Below are positions 40,781 to 43,426 of a DNA stretch of 43,426 nt, one piece after another (within the stretch, counting starts at the first letter, position 1; every line of letters starts with the position of its first letter). Made by a program: the position numbers and the translations under genes. The notes beneath the pieces are model-generated. The model saw only the letters and a program-made list of their open reading frames with translations. It made no database searches and was not told where the DNA came from. Source of the stretch: Dehalococcoidia bacterium (GTDB taxonomy: Bacteria; Chloroflexota; Dehalococcoidia; Lucifugimonadales; UBA3495); the NCBI GenBank assembly GCA_022823505.1, contig JAJEIA010000043.1, forward strand, positions 1 to 43,426, in the 5' to 3' direction.

Positions 40781-41146
40781 TCACTTTGCGCCTGCGGGTT
40801 CGCGGCTATTGGCTTTCGCCTGTTCGATGGCTTGCTGCAGCAAAGCGGGGTTGCTGGCAACCAGTTGCACAGCTTTTGCCTCTTTTTCCGCCTTCCATTC
40901 GGCGGCGAACTTGACTATTGCGCCAATGGTATAAAACATAGCTTGTCCTCCTAGGTCGAGGGCTACCGCTATCATACCGTAAATGACAGCACTGATGCTA
41001 GCGTATTCTGCTAGCCCGTCAAATTGGACAGGTTCAACATGGCGACGGGTTATTAGCCACGTGGTCAGCATTATCCCAAATGGGGATAGCAAGAAGTGCC
41101 AGCGTAGCAATCTATCCGAAGCAAACCATCGTTGCCAACGATTCAT
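40781..41146 (-). CDS. Small membrane protein with probable leaderless transcript
   Basis: This 121-residue protein has two hydrophobic helices (residues about 17-35 and 48-80) followed by an Ala/Glu/Lys-rich amphipathic tail (EWKAEKEAKAVQLVASN). I recognise no family. A TATAAT with an extended -10 (TGGTATAAT, 41161-41153) ends six bases before the ATG, and no ribosome binding site is present, so translation probably begins at the mRNA 5' end. It stands alone. The 41147-41347 gap upstream holds a second TATAAT on the plus strand at 41185-41190 but no gene. Confidence 0.7.
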   Translation of the reverse strand: MNRWQRWFASDRLLRWHFLLSPFGIMLTTWLITRRHVEPVQFDGLAEYASISAVIYGMIAVALDLGGQAMFYTIGAIVKFAAEWKAEKEAKAVQLVASNPALLQQAIEQAKANSREPAGAK

Positions 41147-41152
41147 ACTGAT

Positions 41153-41161
41153 ATTATACCA
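41153..41161 (-). promoter_or_regulatory. Extended -10 promoter for a leaderless mRNA
   Basis: On the minus strand TGGTATAAT ends six bases before the start codon at 41146. The same TATAAT-to-ATG spacing occurs at trmI. The -35 region is poor, as expected for an extended -10 element. Confidence 0.65.
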
Positions 41162-41347
41162 AGATCACCGTGCTTTTGCAGCGCTATAATTGGTATTTGG
41201 GCATTGATTGCGGCTAAATGACCCATAAACTGACGGGTGGCCCCGTCTTTCAAACGCGACTTGAGCGTGTGAACAGTAAATCGGCGTTATTCGTTGTGGT
41301 GCACCTATGCTCGATCGCATTCAAGGAACTACGTACCTGCCGTCCAT

Positions 41348-42226
41348 CTACTTCCCAATCTCCCCCAGGAACGCCAGCAGCGCCGCGTTCACCTCGTCGG
41401 GCTTCTCCTCGTGCAGGAAATGCCCGCCGCCGGGGATGAACTGCGTGCGCAGGTTCGACGCCGCCCTCTGCCACGACGCCTCGGGATCCAGCCCGCCGGC
41501 CGCTGAGGTTCGCTGGCGCCGTTCGCCCCACAGGTACAGTACCGGGATGTCCAGCACCCGGTCCGCGTCGGCCCGCCAGTCCGGCGGGTCCTCGTAGGCG
41601 GCGGCCCGGTAATAGGAGAAGCCGCCCCGCAGCGCACCGGGCTGCGAGTAGGCCGTGGCGTAGACGGCGACCTCCTCATCCGACATCATCGCCTGGTTCA
41701 CCGACCAGTTGCGGTAGAAGTGACGCAGGTAGGCCTCCTCGTTGCCCCGCACCAGGTGCTCCGCCAGGTCCGGTATCTGGTGGAAGTAGGAGTGCCACCG
41801 CTCCCGCACGCCTTCGGGCGTCTGCGGCCCCAGCTGCTCCAGCGGGTGCGTCCCGTCCAGCAGCGCCAGCCGGTCCACCTCCGCCTCGTGGTCCAGGCAG
41901 TAGCGGTAGGACACCCGCACGCCGATGTCATGCCCCACAATGGCGATCTTCTCGTGCCCCAGGTGCCGCACCAGTTCGTAGATGTCGGTGGCCGCCGTGC
42001 GCGTGCGATAGTCCTGCAATGGCTTTTCCGACGAACCGAACCCCCGCATGTCGGGCACGATCACCTGGTAGTCCTGCGACAGCACGGGAATCTGCTTGCG
42101 CCACGAGAACCACATTTCCGGCCATCCGTGCAGCAGCACCACCGGATACCCGTCGCCCTCGATCACGTAGTGGATGTTGACCCCGTTGACCCGCGCCGTG
42201 CGGTGCGTGAAATCCCAGATAGCCAT
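41348..42226 (-). CDS. Alpha/beta hydrolase, epoxide-hydrolase/haloalkane-dehalogenase type
   Basis: The 292-residue protein has HGWPEMWFSWRKQIP (oxyanion loop), DMRGFGSSEKP, and GHDIGVRVSYR, where the nucleophile is an aspartate, as in epoxide hydrolases and dehalogenases rather than serine esterases. It ends with the GGGHFLHEEKP histidine region. The cap domain begins near residue 130. Substrate is unknown. The ATG at 42226 follows CACGGAGATGATGCG. The seven-codon extension to 42247 is unlikely. It is a single gene, with a family A repeat just upstream. Confidence 0.92.
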   Translation of the reverse strand: MAIWDFTHRTARVNGVNIHYVIEGDGYPVVLLHGWPEMWFSWRKQIPVLSQDYQVIVPDMRGFGSSEKPLQDYRTRTAATDIYELVRHLGHEKIAIVGHDIGVRVSYRYCLDHEAEVDRLALLDGTHPLEQLGPQTPEGVRERWHSYFHQIPDLAEHLVRGNEEAYLRHFYRNWSVNQAMMSDEEVAVYATAYSQPGALRGGFSYYRAAAYEDPPDWRADADRVLDIPVLYLWGERRQRTSAAGGLDPEASWQRAASNLRTQFIPGGGHFLHEEKPDEVNAALLAFLGEIGK

Positions 42227-42250
42227 CGCATCATCTCCGTGGTTCAATCG

Positions 42251-42320
42251 GCATGGATAAACAGGATGGACGGGATGCGGATACTGAATCCATGATCCCG
42301 AACATCCTGTTCATCCATGC
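42251..42320. repeat. Dispersed inverted repeat, family A variant (26-bp arms)
   Basis: Arms at 42251-42276 and 42295-42320 are imperfect reverse complements sharing the AACAGGATG core of family A, but begin GCATGGAT instead of TTTACATCGAT. The loop is only 18 bp, so it makes a compact hairpin between the hydrolase start and the GlcG-type gene. Confidence 0.75.
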
Positions 42321-42343
42321 TGCGTTTGGTTCTTGGCGGGTGA

Positions 42344-42760
42344 TTACAGGTTCATCGCCTCCAGGCCCACTCGTGACAGGTCCTCGTCGGCCTGGCCGCT
42401 GGGATAGCCGCCCACGCCGATGCCGCCCAGGATCACGCCGTCCTTCATGATGACCAGTCCGCCCTGGCCGTAGGTGAACCCGGGGTCGCCCATGTCGGCG
42501 ATGCCCCGTCCCTGGGCGGCCAGGCCGGCGGCGTGCTCGCCGGAATCCCGGCCGATGATGGCCGAGGTGTACGCCTTGCGCCGGGCGTGGCGCCGGCTGA
42601 AGACCCGCAGGTTTTCCATGGTGAAGTAAGCCAGCAGTTCGCCGCCCGCGTCCACGATGGCCATGGCCACCGGTGCGTCGGGAGTCTCGTTCGCCTTGGC
42701 CAGCATGGCGTCCATCGCCGCCTTGATCTGCTCGGTGGTGAGTGACGGTTTCGTAGCCAT
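42344..42760 (-). CDS. GlcG/HbpS-family heme-binding-like protein
   Basis: The 138-residue protein is a single DUF336 (GlcG/HbpS/PduO-C) domain. Signatures are VAMAIVDAGGELLAYFTMEN, RRHARRKAYTSAIIGRDSGE, and the glycine-rich C-terminal VIMKDGVILGGIGVGGYPSGQADEDLSRVG. Members bind haem or corrinoids or have no known ligand. It is transcribed upstream of the hydrolase on the same strand, so the two may form one unit despite the repeat between them. The ATG follows GGAGGCGCACCG. PduO-C homology could link it to B12, but the gene is far from the cob operon. Confidence 0.9.
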   Translation of the reverse strand: MATKPSLTTEQIKAAMDAMLAKANETPDAPVAMAIVDAGGELLAYFTMENLRVFSRRHARRKAYTSAIIGRDSGEHAAGLAAQGRGIADMGDPGFTYGQGGLVIMKDGVILGGIGVGGYPSGQADEDLSRVGLEAMNL

Positions 42761-42941
42761 CGGTGCGCCTCCAGAAAGTCGTTCAGGTACTCAAAATGCG
42801 GGGCGATGATACCATGACCTTCATCCCAACCATGTGGGAGCAACGGCACCCCCTAGATTAGCCGTCATTGACGAGGCCGCGGCGGTTCACTACGATGCGA
42901 ACAAATCATCACGTGCGGGCCGCGACCGGAGGAGACCAATT

Positions 42942-43205
42942 GTGACCCAGATCACCATACACGGTTTGGACGTCGAGCTGGAAGAGGTTATTCGCAAGCT
43001 GGCCGAGCGCGATGGTACCTCGTTGAACCATGCCGCGTGCGAGCTGCTTCGTATCGGCGCCGGCCTGATAAAACCGACCTGGGAGCGGACTAATGTCGGT
43101 TCGTCGTTGGACCAGTACATCGGTAGCTGGACTAGCGCCGAGGCGGACGAGTTCGACGCCGCAGTTCAGGAATTCGAAACCGTAGACGAAACCTCCTGGC
43201 AATGA
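42942..43205 (+). CDS. Antitoxin of a VapBC-type pair (ribbon-helix-helix, FitA-like)
   Basis: The 87-residue protein begins VTQITIHGLDVELEEVIRKLAERDGTSLNHAACELLR, the FitA/VapB-like ribbon-helix-helix pattern. The tail (TSAEADEFDAAVQEFETVD) is acidic and would occupy the toxin active site. The start is GTG with a strong GGAGGAG about ten bases ahead, so the longer frame from 42834 is not used. Its stop overlaps the start of a truncated PIN toxin. If the toxin is dead, this antitoxin is now an orphan. Confidence 0.85.
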   Translation: MTQITIHGLDVELEEVIRKLAERDGTSLNHAACELLRIGAGLIKPTWERTNVGSSLDQYIGSWTSAEADEFDAAVQEFETVDETSWQ

Positions 43206-43318
43206 GTATCTTGCTCGATACTAACGCTTATTCGTTACTGATGAGAGGTGACGATCAAACCGTCACCATCGTACGCAGCGCAACAGCGATCCTTATCCCC
43301 AATCCACCGAAAGGATGA
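43202..43318 (+). pseudogene. PIN-domain toxin (VapC) truncated after about 33 residues
   Basis: The gene starts at the ATG overlapping the antitoxin stop and reads MSILLDTNAYSLLMRGD, the standard VapC opening with the first catalytic aspartate. It continues to AILIP, the usual second strand. Then it changes to unrelated sequence and stops at 43316. The expected remaining 90-100 residues are missing. The break coincides with what looks like an insertion sequence end at about 43300. Confidence 0.85.
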
Positions 43319-43426
43319 GTTTGTCGGGGTAGTCAGGCGATAAGAAAGTGCTCCCGGCTTCGGGGATAATGGTTTTTGATACAGAAAACCACCCCGAAAC
43401 GAGGAGCACCCATCGGATGCTACCAC
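43301..43426 (+). mobile_element. Probable left end of an insertion sequence
   Basis: Beginning where the VapC reading frame breaks, the sequence is non-coding for about 115 bp. It has a possible -10 (GATAAT near 43365), GAGGAG at 43401-43406 and a new ATG at 43417 (ATGCTACCAC) that runs off the window. This is the layout of an IS left end with its transposase start. The terminal inverted repeat cannot be confirmed without the other end, and I cannot assign the family. Confidence 0.5.

Noticed and set aside
41218..41506. Short plus-strand frames after 41200
   Set aside because: They lack ribosome binding sites and run into the antisense of the epoxide-hydrolase-like gene.

Overview
The window is a high-GC bacterial chromosome segment with ordinary protein-coding layout and no rRNA or tRNA that I can see. 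Gene content (late cobalamin operon behind a B12 riboswitch, TrmI-type tRNA methyltransferase, DUF2203, a MoxR/DUF58/transglutaminase cluster, several acyl-CoA dehydrogenases, a luciferase-like oxidoreductase, many Uma2 and toxin-antitoxin genes) fits an environmental Chloroflexota, possibly Dehalococcoidia/SAR202-like. That placement is an inference from gene content, not from a marker gene.

Layout. 1-1063: leader with a cobalamin riboswitch (about 520-725), its intrinsic terminator (813-843) and a possible secondary promoter. 1064-10523: plus-strand late-B12 operon with a ChuX-like small protein, cbiA, cobO, cobT, cobS, cbiB, cobD and cobC, with three Uma2 genes inserted between them. 10605-11371: antitoxin/PIN pair. 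11394-14486: class III aminotransferase, orphan AbrB-type antitoxin, unknown protein, VOC protein. 14538-17813: two small membrane proteins, AcuC-like deacetylase, trmI and DUF2203 from a divergent promoter. 17842-19284: a 55-bp direct repeat with palindromes upstream of a Fic gene. 19271-23728: S1C protease, aldehyde dehydrogenase, DUF1330, Uma2 with a coiled-coil tail, Phd/VapC pair. 23780-31238 (minus): small conserved protein, ogt, TgpA-like transglutaminase, DUF58, two tandem HicAB modules, MoxR.

31521-35358 is the most interesting part: four same-strand, tightly packed, lower-GC genes encode an unknown helical protein, a QueC/QatC-like PP-loop enzyme broken by a one-base frameshift, an XRE plus ImmA/IrrE metallopeptidase and a PIN-like protein. 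It looks like an undescribed or poorly described QueC-containing defence island.

35376-43426: two acyl-CoA dehydrogenases flanking HEPN/PaREP1-like helical proteins, a YHS protein, an LLM flavin oxidoreductase with a strong terminator, a membrane protein with a probable leaderless promoter, an epoxide-hydrolase-like enzyme, a GlcG-type protein, and a vapBC pair whose toxin is cut off by what looks like the left end of an insertion sequence at the window edge.

Three families of dispersed inverted repeats sit in the intergenic gaps. Together with at least seven toxin-antitoxin-like loci and four Uma2 genes they mark this as a plastic region around a stable core of metabolic genes.
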